From Bifiguratus adelaidae (Eukaryota > Mucoromycota > Endogonomycetes > Endogonales), in contig MVBO01000099.1 of NCBI GenBank assembly GCA_002261195.1, positions 1 through 55,088 of the forward strand: a DNA stretch of 55,088 nt. Direction: 5' to 3'. This document shows, piece by piece, positions 1 through 11,739 of this stretch. The notes beneath the pieces are model-generated. The model saw nothing but the letters and a program-made list of their open reading frames with translations. It did not search any database and was not told the origin of the DNA. Numbering within the stretch: position 1 is the stretch's first letter; the number at the start of each line of letters is the position of its first letter. Made by a program: the position numbers and the translations under genes.

Positions 1-437
1 CCCTGACATCTTGAGCACCAACGCTCAATTTGCCCGGAACCGCCGCAGACAACGCAGGCTTCTTGAGATCGACCATGTGTTTTGCAGTGTTGACATTCTT
101 CCTCGTAAACGACAGATTTTCGCCGTGAACCGAAGGAGCTTGCGGAGGAACGACGTGTCACGAGGCTGCCCATGGATGAGGTTTTTGCGTGTACGATGCC
201 AGGTGTTCCCATCATTGCAGAGGCAGATTGTATGTCCATTAACTGTTGTTCATCCCCACTGCTTCTACGATATAGGGATTGGGGTGATAGGACGTCCGGG
301 TCATGTTCGCAATCCGGACATAGCGAGGAATATTTGCCTGGTGCTTTGAGGTCGCAGACAGCGCACGGTAAATAGAAATGTCCCTGTCCGTTGCACTCCG
401 GACATGTTCTGCAAATACTTCCTCGTCGTGTTGCCAT
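1..437 (-). CDS. Partial Cys-rich zinc-binding protein (DnaJ-zinc-finger-like), runs off left edge
   Basis: An open frame starts at ATG 437-435 on the minus strand and stays open to base 1 (145 codons). The visible N-terminus has DnaJ-type zinc-ribbon pairs: CPECNGQGH, CAVC and CPDC in residues 12-43, then CQHC, CVVCGGSG and CSRCQG in residues 115-145. A serine/arginine-rich linker separates the two blocks. CxxCxGxG-like spacing is what the sequence shows; folding around zinc is inferred from known DnaJ cysteine-rich domains. No J-domain is visible, so it could be a free-standing zinc-ribbon protein. The sequence just upstream (438-560) is AT-rich with a TATA-like ttttatata near 549. The function is unknown and the 3' part lies outside the window. 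Confidence 0.6.
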   Translation of the reverse strand, partial: MATRRGSICRTCPECNGQGHFYLPCAVCDLKAPGKYSSLCPDCEHDPDVLSPQSLYRRSSGDEQQLMDIQSASAMMGTPGIVHAKTSSMGSLVTRRSSASSFGSRRKSVVYEEECQHCKTHGRSQEACVVCGGSGQIERWCSRCQ

Positions 438-1132
438 AATGTCAAGAAAGGATATATACAGGCAAGTAAGGTAGAGAGTGAAGATGGATCTCGAGGTGAT
501 GGTGAATGCTAGTAATGCCCTTGCACCATAATCCAACGCTTCCTCCAGCCTTTTATATACCCCTTCTGCCGCACACAATGAGGTCACTCACAGACATCGT
601 CCTTTTCCCATCATTTTAATTCATTTGTTAGGTGCCACACATTATGCGCCGTTACGGGTTGCTTGGAATTGGGGCGCACAAGGGGGTTTAAGTTGTTCAG
701 AAGGCCATGGAACATGTTATGCTTAATGAGGCTAGTATAGACAACGGGATATTTGTCCCTGTTCCACCATATCAATTGGTTATCGGCCCAAAACTCCCAC
801 CATTTCCTTATCGTTCGTGTGCATGAAAATGCCACACCATCAAATCCTCCATGAGCGAGCTGAAACACCCAGTCCATGTAATAAGGAAATTGGCATTACC
901 CGTGGGATCCTCTTGTTGGGAACATGCCCAGAGTGCCACACAATACCTTCCAATGACCAACAGTTTTGCACTGTGCATGCGCAGCTTAGAAAGCAATGTG
1001 TAGAGAAGAAAGCCATGCCTTCCCTAGCGCAACGTGCGTAGAAAAACACGTTCGTGCTTGTGTAACCATGCTATTTATACAGATCTCACTGTCTTGGATA
1101 TTCAAACACGCTCCTGGTGAGCTTTTAGAGAC
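438..1132. other. Intergenic, divergent promoter region
   Basis: This 695-base gap lies between the minus-strand Cys-rich gene and the plus-strand Uds1 gene. It holds an 88-codon minus ORF (877-611) that is rich in Trp and Asn, with no recognised domain and no splice partners. I do not call it a gene. No tRNA or repeat was seen. Confidence 0.4.
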
Positions 1133-4100
1133 ATGGATAACACACAGTCTCCACGTACGAGTCCTCCTACGTCATATCGATATCGACTAGACGATCGTAC
1201 TCTTCCTCATGACTTGCGTGAGTCGCCTAGCGGGCAGCGGCCCCTGCAAGGTCTTGCCTCGGGAGGGGGACCGAATCAGCGGACATCTCCTAACGCACAG
1301 CAAGAAGACCATCGTTCCAATGACAAGGAACGTCAGTCAGGAGAGGTACGTGCTTGGAGAAATGTAGGTTTGACGTGGGGACCATAGCTTATTGCTGTGC
1401 GCAGGATTTTGGATCTAGAAATCCGAACGCTGTTAGCGTGTTTATCCCCCATGCGCCGCTGTTCAAGAAGTTTGATAGCCTTGAAAATCCTGCCGAATCA
1501 TCTCCACATATGGCTTCTTCCCCCTTGTCTCAGCGGCAAGTACTCGGTAATGGCATGAGTCAAGGAGCCAAGCCTCTCCGACCTTCAGAAGAGACTCAAA
1601 ATTTTCGAGACAACTATAGCCACGGTTCTCCTCGGCCGACATATCAACGATATGAACCAGATCGTCAGTATCGAGCAAATACTACCCCTATGCAAAGCTC
1701 GTCGAGCCAAGAACCACATCCCACTCCGCGAGCTGTGCCTGTCCGTAAGGCATCGTTAGCCCGTGGATCACAAGACGCTATGCTCAGAACGCAAGGAACA
1801 AGACTTACACGAGAGAGTAGTGATCGAAGCATGAACGGGTACCGCTTACGTGACTCTGACAACACGATGGGAAGTTCATCGAAATACGCTGCAAATGCAC
1901 GACCCCTTCATCCAGACAATTTCGCTAAATCTACGAATTCCAGCAATTCTTTTGATAGCAAAGAGTCTGACGTACCGATACCAGACCGATTAGGTGGACT
2001 TAATGGCTCGGCGTCCCAGCTATCCAATAGACGACAGGAAAGTAACGCGTTTCGACGATCACCGGATGACGACGATCAACGTTTACAACTTCCTGGCCCC
2101 AATCGCGGCTCTCTTGGTACTATTTCGACCGCAAATACCGACGTTGATGACAAGTCGCCATCGTTGAAGCCCGTGGATGGTGACGTTGGCGATTCTGCGA
2201 ATACGCTGGATCCCCGTATGGGAGATGACGGCCGGTTCGGCTCAATAAAGCCCAGCCCGGAGCCTGGTGCTGGAACTGGCCAGAGATATCCACAGCCCCT
2301 GTCAGCTTTGCGCACTCCTCCATCATCAAGCACTTCTTTCTCACCGCCAGTCGGAAGGCCGGACCCACGATCATTGCACGCCGAAGGCTACCCATCTCCG
2401 AAGAGTTTGCCTCGTGGAGCATCTATGCAGAGCTCTGCAGCGACTTCAATATCCAGCAAAACTCAATCAAGAGATTTGACCCACGCGGATGAGGATTCGA
2501 GGATGCAGCAGAGCGGTACACTACAAGCATCGCGTTCTGTCCCTCCTTCAGATATCAGCTTGGAAGACTCCCCAACCTTGAGGCGCGAGAGTACCGTTAT
2601 CGCCACGCCCACGTTGCGTTCTGCCAGCTTGAATGCAATCACTACATCTGATAACCGTGCCGGACCGTCTTTCAGTAGCACGCCTATCTCTCATCAAGAA
2701 CAACAAAGTATCAATCAAGAGGACGTGCCGCTTCCGAGAAGCACTCCACCGCCTCCCAGGAAGGAGGACGACAGTTCTGCATATGCTGAGGACAACTCGG
2801 CACTAAACCCAAATTCGCTTCGAGGTCTTCGACCAGGTGATGCGTTTCGTATACTCCCGCCGGAGGTCTGTCACGAGTTGATTACGCGAGCCGTTGGTGT
2901 CAGCCGAGAATTCGGGGTGTTGAGTGAGAGCAACGTCAAAGACACTTTGGACGAACTCAATCAACTCAATGCAAGGATACGTACATTGGAAGCGCAATAT
3001 GCCAAAGAAAGCCGCATTTTGCATTCTGTTACCAATCTCATGAAGATGCAGGACCCCAACGGAGGTGTCATGAGGGAAAAGTCCAAGTCCAAGTCCAAAG
3101 ATCGGAACATCTCCACGAGCTCCTTCGGCTCGTTACGCGATAGCTCCGCCTCCAGAAAGAGATCAATCAAGGCTTACAAAGACGCGGCTGAAGAGGTGGA
3201 AGCATCAGCTGCGACTGTTCGGTCCCTTGCCCTTGAATTGTGGCAAGCCAATGCACGTTTATGCGAGATTCAGCGGCGATTTCTGGAGCATACCGGGGGT
3301 GTGCTTAACGTCGGCATGAGACGCCTTGATGAAGGTAACAAGCAGCTCATGGAAAGGGCGGAAAGGGCAGAAAGAGCAGAGCTCGCTGCCAAAAATGGTG
3401 GCGGCGGGCTGCCGACACCGCCTTCGTCTGCTCCTCCGATACAGGAGGGCACCGTGAGCAACCTCGTCGCGCGGGTCAAAATGCCACCAACCATTCATGC
3501 TCACAATCAATCCTTTGATCCATGGCTGGAAGAAGCCACAGATACCATCTACATACCCACCTTCGATATCTCAAAGCTGCCACCTGTCGACGAGACTACC
3601 AATCCGCAATCGCTACTCACGAGAATCAAACTGCTAGAAACTACGGTGTCTCGAGCCAACGATAGGCTTGTGAGACAAGGAGTCGCTTTGGAATGGCAGC
3701 GCAAGCGACCAGCTCCTGCAAGTCAGGAGTCAGAATTCAAGCCCAGTCTTGATCGTCTCATTGAGCTCGTCGAGTCACCGGGCGAGCCTCAATCTTCAAT
3801 TTCACAGCAATTGGACCGTGTCTATTCGCAGGCTTGTCTCTGGAAGGCTAAAGCCGAGGCACCTTCCAATGCTGACGACGAGCAATTATCCTCTCTAAAA
3901 GCGACTATTACAGATCTAGAATCTCTTCTCAAACAAAAGCAATCCAACCTCGACATGGCTCAATCAAGAAGCAAGGCCTTGGAACACGATCTTGAGGATC
4001 GTGAAAAAGAGCTTTACACCTCTGACGAGCGTCTCGATGAATACCGAAAAGCATTACAAGAAAAGGACGAAGAAATGGACAATCTACGTATTGAGCTCGC

Positions 4101-4176
4101 CGAGCTTAGATCTAATCGTCGAGCCAACACCGTCAGCACGTTTATTGGCGACTATTATCTCGACGACGAAGAATAG
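1133..4176 (+). CDS. Uds1-domain (up-regulated during septation) coiled-coil protein
   Basis: Two exons, 1133-1345 and 1405-4176, with a 59-nt GT-AG intron, give 994 residues. Residues 1 to about 540 are disordered, rich in Ser, Pro, Arg and Asn. Around residues 555-660 there is a block starting REFGVLSESNVKDTLDELNQ and continuing through LNARIRTLEAQYAKES, which fits the fungal Uds1 domain. A basic SKSKSKDR stretch and further coiled coils follow, the last one running to an acidic end (DDEE). Uds1 proteins are linked to septation in fission yeast; a role in cell division or polarity here is inferred. The start is the first ATG of exon 1. The second exon's own ORF begins inside the intron and is not a real start. 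Confidence 0.8.
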
Positions 4177-4534
4177 AATCCCATGTATTTACAGTCTGCA
4201 TTATACGTGCTGGTTACATTTGGTCACCTTTAAAACCTCAGCGATAACGTCGTGCGTACATGCCTACCGTACAAGTCGTGTGGAACCCGTTTACGCGTTA
4301 CGCACGGGACCTGATCCTGGATCGGGCATCCACTGACTCCAGTAATTCGTGGTTGACGTATTCGTCCAAGAGCATCATGCTTGCCAGAGCAGGGAGAAAC
4401 CTTTCACAACGCGCAGATAGGACGGCGCAGCATGCATTGGCGATAGAAACATTGGGTTGCCATGCCATGGACACTCGCAAAAGTAGGGAAGAGCCAATGT
4501 CACACAAAATTATATTGCATATGGATTTCTTTCC
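4177..4534. other. Intergenic
   Basis: This 358-base gap separates two plus-strand genes. ORFs here are short and unconvincing. It probably holds the 3' UTR of the Uds1 gene and the promoter of the next gene. Confidence 0.4.
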
Positions 4535-5132
4535 ATGACTTCTTGCATGGCTTCACCCCCACGGCAATCACCACCTCATCCACAGCGCTCTAGCGTGTTT
4601 CAGTGGCCAACACCTCCTGTGAGGGTGGATACCAACGTTGGTCGGACACCACAGTATCCACCGCTCACACCGTCCTCATTACTCGTCACACCTACGACTT
4701 CGCAGGCGAAGAATGACATTACACTACGGGAGGTTCTGGAGCAGTACAAGGACGATAAGGAGATGCTGATAGCTGTGCTAAAAGCAAAAGCGGAAGAGGA
4801 CAAGGTAAAGTGGACGTTTAGCATTCATGCCTATCTAACGCGGGTTTTAGCGACGAGCAGCCGAAGAAGCGTTCAAAACGGAACAAGTGCGAACGCATAT
4901 AAAGAGCATAGAGTACGAAATCTTGAAAGAGCAAGCGCGGTTGCAGTATACACCAGTGCATACACTACCAAAACCTTCCTTATCGTCCTACAATGTTCCT
5001 ACACCATCCACAAGCTCTCCGAGTAATCTGCAATCGGCACCCCCGGTACGACGGTATTCACGCCAAATGTATTCGTCCAGTCCAACTCATATTCCACCCA
5101 TTGTGACAAATCCTGATGATCGACGGGCTTGA
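4535..5132 (+). CDS. Small Pro/Ser-rich protein with a central helix
   Basis: Exons 4535-4804 and 4851-5132, with a 46-nt intron (GTAAAG...TTTTAG), give 183 residues in perfect phase. The N-terminus is Pro/Ser-rich. Residues 64-115 form a charged helical segment (LREVLEQYKDDKEM, then KAKAEEDKRRAAEEAF) likely to be a coiled coil, and the C-terminus is again low complexity. The intron splits the helix, which stays continuous after splicing; that is the best support for the model. A second in-frame ATG lies at 4547. I do not recognise the family with certainty, although short helix-plus-disorder proteins like this are common in basidiomycetes. Its stop lies 102 bp from the convergent TBCD stop. 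Confidence 0.65.
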
Positions 5133-5234
5133 TGTTGTATTTGTAGAACATGTAATGCAAAAGTAGATACACGTGTATCGTTGTATGAAGGCGTCTAATC
5201 CCAAAATGTACAAATGCGTGATGGGCTATTCCCT

Positions 5235-8200
5235 TCAAGGAGCAACAAGTTTGCTTATCTGATCGCGTATTGGCCGTATATCAGCCAGCGGCAATGTCCT
5301 ATTTTCAATGAGATTGAGCTTTTAGATAAAATGCTTACCAATTGGTATTCAGTAGCCACGTTTCCGCTTCCATTATTCCCTCATTGTCATCAATGGTGGA
5401 GAAGTAAAAGTACAATTGATCGGCCGTGATCGATCGAATCTAGAGAGCATTAGTCGTTGTCGGTATCGTAAATCTCTTACCCTTGGGTAAGGATGGCACA
5501 AATAGGCAAGCAGTTGACGCGTGCATTTTCGCGTGAGATTTGGATCTGAGAGAGATCCTAGGCCAGTAAGACTACGGCAAAGCAATTATGATTAGATGCG
5601 CTCATATGCGGTCTCAAACATACACTTTAATGACGGCTCCCAGTTTCCTTGGATCTTTCGACTTTGTGCCTTCCAATACGGTCAACCTGAACATTTGATC
5701 CAACCTTTTCATCTCGGTGTTATCACGAGGCAAAACGCCGTATGATGAGCTTACCTTTCCGAATCCTCCCATCGACTCATGGTGCCATTCTCAAACAGCA
5801 TCCCGAGAACTTCAAGTACGGGAATAGAGACCCGATCTTTCTTGCTGTGACTTTGAAATATGTCGAGGATGCACATCAAGATAGTCTCCAATGACGGTGA
5901 TGTGCTGGAGCTCAAGGAGGCAATGTAATTCAGAAGCGATACACTGGAATGCCGGACAAGTGCCTCCGTCAGACCCCCGGCACTGATGATGAGACCGGTA
6001 AGCAATTGAGTCCGATATTGACCAATGGCAAGTAACGGGACCATCTTTGAAAACACTTCAGCTGGCGACTGCCAATTGATGTTTCTAGGAAAGGGATTAG
6101 CAATGGTCATCTTTGTGTGGATCCTACCTTGGCATCACAGCTGCCAAGTCCGGCCGATGAGGTATATTTGGGTAAAAGGCGGCCCCTTCGGACTCTTTGT
6201 GGACCAATAGCAGAGCGCTCAAGGCTTCGCCTGCGCACTGTCTTGTACGGTCAATCCGTTCTACGCCTTGCTTCAGTAAAGCTCCCACCATGTTGCATAA
6301 AAATGCGTCTGGAACATAAGTATTGTCGTTTTGTTGACTGTCTTCCTGTGTCCACACTATTTGCACGATAGATAGCATAGCCTTCATTGCGGCTTCCCTG
6401 GACCAAGAACCGACGTCTCCTCGTTGATCAACGCTGTAATCGTCCATGACCTCCAAAAGGTGATCAGTCAACATGTGGAAGATCTCCAAGGGTATCACTA
6501 CAATTGATGATTAGTAGAGTTATGGCACCCGGTCCAAAGTATATACCTTCTCTCGTCTGCGAGTTCAAGTGTTTGATGATAACAATGATGGCTTCAATGG
6601 CATTTCTCTTTGCCTCTGCATCATTCTCCTCCAATTTCGTCTATGATAGTCAGCATACAACTAAATCAACGTTCCTGAAATGCTTACCCTATATCGCGAG
6701 CTCGCTATAAGAGCGTCTAGCGCTGGCTGCATCCATTCTCGAAGCTGTGCATATGGCAATACACCAAGAGCAGATACAGCTCCTCGTCGCTCTACCGCAG
6801 GACGCGAAAGCTCGGTCATGCTGATCAGCTCGCCAACGTCCTCCGAAGAGATACTGTGTGACTCGACAAGCGTTTGCAGCGCAGTGACGGCACATTTCCG
6901 CACACTTTCCTCCTTGCGAATCAAGGATGTCTTTATGAGCTGTCTCCAGTCGTTCAACGAGTTTTTGAAAAGCTCCTTTGGCCATGCCGAGCGTGATAGA
7001 CAATCAACAAGATGACAGCTTGCCTCGCGTATATTCTCTGACCCAAAAGTGTCCAAGATGTAATTGTCCAGGCCGGTAACAATAGCCGCAATTTCCTTGA
7101 TGAGGTCGATAGGAGGGTGGGATAGTTGCGATCGGGACAGGGTGAGACTGATTTCGCCAACAGCCAACAATGAGCCATGTAGAGAATTTAAATCTGTTCC
7201 CTTGGTCAGTCGAGACAATCTGGGTAGATGCCTCTTGGCTACTTGAGGATCGATGGCAGTTAATAGACCCAACGTGCGAGCAGAAAGTTGCCGCATTTGC
7301 TTGTCCCAATGCACCGAAGAAACATTGACAAGATGCTCCACCAGGGAATGGGTATACTCTTCGTACTGAGCAATCTCCACGGACACTTGCTCAAAGGAAC
7401 GCGCCCGGTTGCCGACGGCAAAGTAATCAGCAATTTGCACGATTTGAATACCATGCGGGAACAGACCAAGTCGGCCAACATGTTCTTGATATGCTGCACT
7501 GGCTGCCCGACGGATGTTGATATCTCTATCGTAGCAAGAGACAACAACAAGGTTTGTTGATAACTGGCTTGTAAACGGTGTCAAGTCGCTCTTGTCATAA
7601 GCCCTGGCTAAACACCAGCACACATAGCAGGCGGCATCCCGGACATGAGTGCCAATGGAGTGAGAGCCCTTCTTTTGATCAAACTTCAAAGCCTAAGCAT
7701 ACTGTAAGTGACCCAATTGCAAACCCTCAGGCAAATATTACCCTCAAAATGAATGGCATACTCTCTCCCAAATTTGCTACCGACATCGAGCCGCGTCTGA
7801 TCATCTCTGCTAATGCAAGGCATGCTCCATGCCATGTTTGATCTGAAACACTAGCAATATCCAGCGCTTCATCATTCAAGGCAATAAGATTGTCGTGAAA
7901 GAGAGCGAGGACCGACTGAATAATTTCATCCGCGAATACGGCAGGTAATCGTTGACAGATGCGAGCAAGTCCTTTGGCTGCAGACCATCGCACAATTGTA
8001 TCCTTATCACACAATGATGTGAGCAGAATATCCACAACCACTTCAATTTCCTCCGGTACTTCCGCGTTGTCGTCCTGGTCCTGATCAGCGTAAAATTTCT
8101 CGCTTTGACGATCTGCTGACTCTACGGTTGAGAGATATGCCTCCAATGAACGCGTACCACGCAAGAATCTGGGCATACTACGCGGTCTCAAGAGAGTTAG

Positions 8201-9427
8201 ACCAACTCGCTGTACGAGCTTCGAGAACAGTTTTCTGGCTACTGCATGATGCTTGAAAGTCTCGAGGATACGCGTCGACAGCAACGTGGATGAAATATTG
8301 TATTTTGGATTGAGTAACATTTCCCGCGGTGCATATGCGCACAGTTCGCAGAGCGACGATAGGACGCCGGTAACCTAGTGACCGTGATTAGAGAGAAACA
8401 GGCAATGAGCTTAATTACCAAAAAGACATCATTAGAGTCCTTGAGTTTGGTGGCGGTCCAAATGATGTAGTCGGATAAGTATATCTCTGAAATGTCTTTC
8501 CTGTATACACTCATTGTCAGCTATGGCAACTTATCGGTTGCAGCGGCTTACCTCGATAGCATCCGAGAGATCAAGATGGCAGCAGCACTCTGCTCCCTTC
8601 CACTGGAAAGGAGACATGACTTTGCTCGATCTAGGAGCTTCTCTACGATGGGAATCTAAATTGTTTAATAAGGCAAGTATTAGACTTTTGACTCGAACAT
8701 GCTGGGAAAAGACGCACCTTGCCCCGGTTCTCGAGTCGGGCCTCTGAATCGACCTTTGCAAGGTCGAATGGTATAATGTAAATCAATGAGAGCCAGATTA
8801 GGCATATATAACGTGTCTCCCACGTGCTGTTTGTTGCATGCGAAAGGTAAAAGCTGGTGAAGGGCTCTAGATCAGAGACTTCATGTGTAAAGAATTGCAC
8901 TGGAAACGGCACTTAGCAGCAGGCGCAGAAGCAGGGAACGGCAAGAGCTGCTGACATACCTATGGTTTTGCTTCCTCTGACCTTGCAAAGGATATAGAGA
9001 TATCTAAAGTAGAGCTCGAGACGCGTCCTGTTCACATCTTGTATGTTATTTGCATTCGATGGACTTCGCAATATTCGTTGTCGAACGTTGAGGACGATAG
9101 GACGGACAATGACTTCCAAGTGAGGGTCAAGCAGATGTGGTTGCTCTTGATAAAAGTTTAGCTATGAGAGCATTCAGTCGTTGCTAAGCCTGGACACGAG
9201 CGCACAGGCGCATGCTCAAATACCTTGGTGATTAGGTCTTCTACTATGGCCTCGGACTCGGCATTGCTGGTCTCATCGAGAGCCAGCAACTTGTTGATAC
9301 TATGCTCAAATTCTTCAGCAACCCGAAAGTGCGTTAACTGTTGTCCAACAGCGTCATCGTCTACAACGCCCTCCGAGAAAGCAAGCATAAGTGTGGAATT
9401 GATTTCTTGGTGTGAAGTGCAAGACAT
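5235..9427 (-). CDS. TBCD: Tubulin-folding cofactor D
   Basis: Fourteen exons on the minus strand: 9427-9224, 9161-8960, 8911-8718, 8655-8552, 8500-8419, 8374-7742, 7692-6688, 6640-6547, 6497-6128, 6084-5755, 5704-5624, 5571-5481, 5439-5339 and 5298-5235. They sum to exactly 1185 codons (1184 residues; human TBCD is about 1190). Family landmarks are visible in order: YQEQPHLLDPHLE, WETRYICLIWLS and IPFD near the N-terminus; KDTIVRWSAAKGLARI; VRDAACYVCWCLARAY with DRDINIRRAASAA; DDYSVDQRGDVGSW; and INWQSPAEVF with a C-terminal HEAT array. TBCD binds beta-tubulin, assembles the alpha/beta dimer with cofactors C and E, and acts with Arl2. Introns are 40-63 nt. The start was chosen because the N-terminus is acidic and exon 1 flows straight into the conserved block. 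Confidence 0.96.
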
Positions 9428-9504
9428 CTAATGCGCATATGTACAATAAAGCGTTGTCTCTTGGTGCAAGACACGCTTGTCAAAGTAAGAGGAATATGCA
9501 TAGA

Positions 9505-9829
9505 TCATGGAGCTGCGCCTCGCGTCTTGAAAGGCTCCAATTGAGCGAGCGCGTTTCGCAATTCTACCAGATCGCCATTGGCCTTGACAAGTAGACTTTC
9601 CGACTCCTAAGGTATAGCAAAGAACAAGGAGTAAGTAGGTAGAGCATTACTAGAGCATTTCTTCCGAGATGTTGGAACAAAACCTTACCTTACACGTTGC
9701 AAGCACCCATTCTTGCTTGGTCTCCATTTGCAACGAGTCTCTCTCTGCCTGCTTTGCTACCTTGGATAACTCTGTACCCACGGTAGCTTTAAGCCTTAAC
9801 GCCTCTGAAGCTATTGGCGCATTGTCCAT
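9505..9829 (-). CDS. 80-residue coiled-coil protein
   Basis: Two exons, 9829-9689 and 9606-9505, are joined across an 82-nt intron (AAG|GTAAGG ... CCTTAG|GAG) and give 80 residues ending KTRGAAP. Both exons are open in phase. The product is a nearly continuous amphipathic helix (SKVAKQAERDSLQMETK, then ESESLLVKANGDLVELRNAL). The size and helix resemble small subunits of kinetochore or vesicle-tethering complexes, but I cannot assign a family. An in-frame stop lies three codons before the triplet preceding this ATG, which supports the start. The gene shares an 85-bp intergenic promoter with HEN1 and ends 77 bp before the TBCD start. It is too fragmented to appear as one ORF. Confidence 0.6.
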
Positions 9830-9914
9830 TAGCGCGTCGTTGCCCCCCTATCTCCCTGTCTCTTTGCTGCTCACCTGCCATTCAATTTAACCCACGCGCT
9901 GATGTGTCTCCTAT

Positions 9915-11551
9915 ATGGAAGAGGCAGGAGAGGGTCAATATGAGAAACGCTTCAGACCGCCTCTTTGGAGACAGCGGAGGCAGCTCATTCTCGACGTGTT
10001 GAGAGAGATCAAGGTGCAATCGGTATGTATGCTCCTTTGTGTATTGGGTAGAGAATGCAAGTTAACCTGCGCCAGGTCATTGATTACGGATGCGGAGAGG
10101 GTAACCTTATAGCGTTCTTGATACCAGAAGGCGGTGAATTCGATGAGGTACCAGCCATTACACGTCTAGCTGGAGTCGACCTTTCGTTAGACGCACTCCG
10201 CGAAGCTCACGACCGCTGTCAACCTTGGCAAGGTGACCGCGACATGCTGCGAGTCTACCCACTCACAGTAGACTTGTATCATGGTACGTCTATTCGCCGT
10301 AGAGCAGGCTCATCGGAAGCTCGCCATATACGTGTATTGACTGCATTATGCTAGGGTCGGTGTTGACACCAAATGCCGAATTGAGGGGTTATGAAGCGAT
10401 TGTATGCTCCGAAGTGGTGGAGCATATACCGCTAAATGAACTGGAGACATTCTTTCCTGTAGCTCTAGGATTCTACGAGCCCAAATATCTTGTCATTACC
10501 ACGCCAAACGCAGAATTTAATGTTCACTTTCCCAACCTAAGATACGGACAACTGAATCAGAAGCCGCGAAATACGGATCACAAGTGGGAATGGACACGCA
10601 GAGGGTTTCAAGAATGGTAGGTATACGGCACTCGTCATCGTATTAGACCTCATGATTCCCCATAGGTGTAATTTAAACGCGCAGCAATACGGCTACTCGG
10701 TCGAATTTTCAGGCGTCGGCACCCTATACCTAAATGATCTTGAGACAGTTGGACATTGTACACAAGTGGCAGTGTTCCGTCGCAAGATTCCTCAAACGTA
10801 TACCCCTGCTGAGCACAATTCTCCGTCCCTTTGGCCTCAATCACCACCTACGGACATAAATAAATCAAAGCGAACATTCGACGATATGGACGACAGCAGC
10901 GACGTTACACCTCCAGATTCGCCCATAAAATTAGTACCAATATCGGATCGTCCAATATTGCAAAAAAGTAAACGCACTTTCAGAGATACAGATCGATATG
11001 CGGCGCTACATTCAGACAAGCTAAATCTTCCACCAAGTTCGCATTCGTACACACTAATACCCACTCTAGTTCACCATCTAGTTTCTCATGCAGTATTTCC
11101 ATATTACGATGCACCGGTGGCCGATCAGCCGACGATATGTGCCGCTGTGGATTACATCTCGCAGTTTCTATCCTACTATGCTGTGCCAGAGACGACGAAT
11201 GGTGCGAGCACTTCCAACGGACAACCAAGCCCACATTCCGTGGCTATTAAACTCGAAGACTTGTGGGCCGAACTACAGATACGGCAAATTTGCAAGAGGC
11301 GACATGTGTTAGTTCAAGCCTTGGAAAGAAGTCCGGATCATTATCTCTTTACGCAGGGCAACGACATGTTTGTGAGTATGCGGAACAAGCAGCCATCGCC
11401 GGTGCCCGTCGACATGAATGACTCAGATATATCCGATGGTTTTGAGTTTTTTGAGGAAAATCCTGAGCTCGAACTAGCTTGCGCGGAAGCCGAGGCGAGG
11501 TGGAATATGGCAAACACTGATGTTGCATGGCAGGGTAAGAACCTTTTGTAA
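9915..11551 (+). CDS. HEN1: HEN1-type small RNA 3'-terminal 2'-O-methyltransferase
   Basis: Four exons (9915-10022, 10076-10283, 10355-10616, 10666-11551) give 487 residues. HEN1 methylates the 2'-OH of the 3' terminal nucleotide of small RNAs, protecting them from tailing and decay. Visible features: the entry motif RFRPPLWRQR (residues 12-21), the SAM-binding VIDYGCGEGNL (37-47), the metal-binding SEVVEH (E125, E128, H129), TTPNAEFN, and DHKWEWTR with the fourth ligand H181, then YSVEFSGVG. The methyltransferase core ends near residue 235. The remaining 250 residues are mostly low-complexity (FDDMDDSS..., SKRTF repeated) with a helical C-terminal part. No dsRNA-binding or La domain is seen, as in animal and bacterial forms. 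Its presence suggests methylated small RNAs in this fungus. Confidence 0.93.
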
Positions 11552-11699
11552 AGTCTGTAACGATAGTGATTAGCACGAATAGACTATAGAAATGGCGCAT
11601 GTGCGCAAAACGAAATAAACACATTTATTGTTGTTTCATGTTTCATGAAAAGGAAAACGCTTAGCACCTCCTGCAAAAGCGACGAAGCCGCGCCCGCGC

Positions 11700-11720
11700 G
11701 GGGTGGGGAGGGGAGGGAGG
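11700..11720 (+). other. G-quadruplex motif
   Basis: Four runs of three or more G separated by single bases (GGGG-T-GGGG-A-GGGG-A-GGG) lie next to the tRNA gene, beyond its oligo-T terminator. Short single-base loops favour a stable parallel quadruplex. Formation in the cell is inferred. Confidence 0.7.
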
Positions 11721-11728
11721 TACAAGGC

Positions 11729-11733
11729 AAAAA
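11729..11733 (-). terminator. Pol III oligo-T terminator of tRNA-Val
   Basis: Five T on the minus strand lie seven bases past the discriminator base of the tRNA, the expected RNA polymerase III stop signal. Confidence 0.75.
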
Positions 11734-11739
11734 GAATAA

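Noticed and set aside
611-877. 88-codon Trp-rich minus ORF
   Set aside because: No homology that I recognise and no conserved pattern; chance length is plausible.
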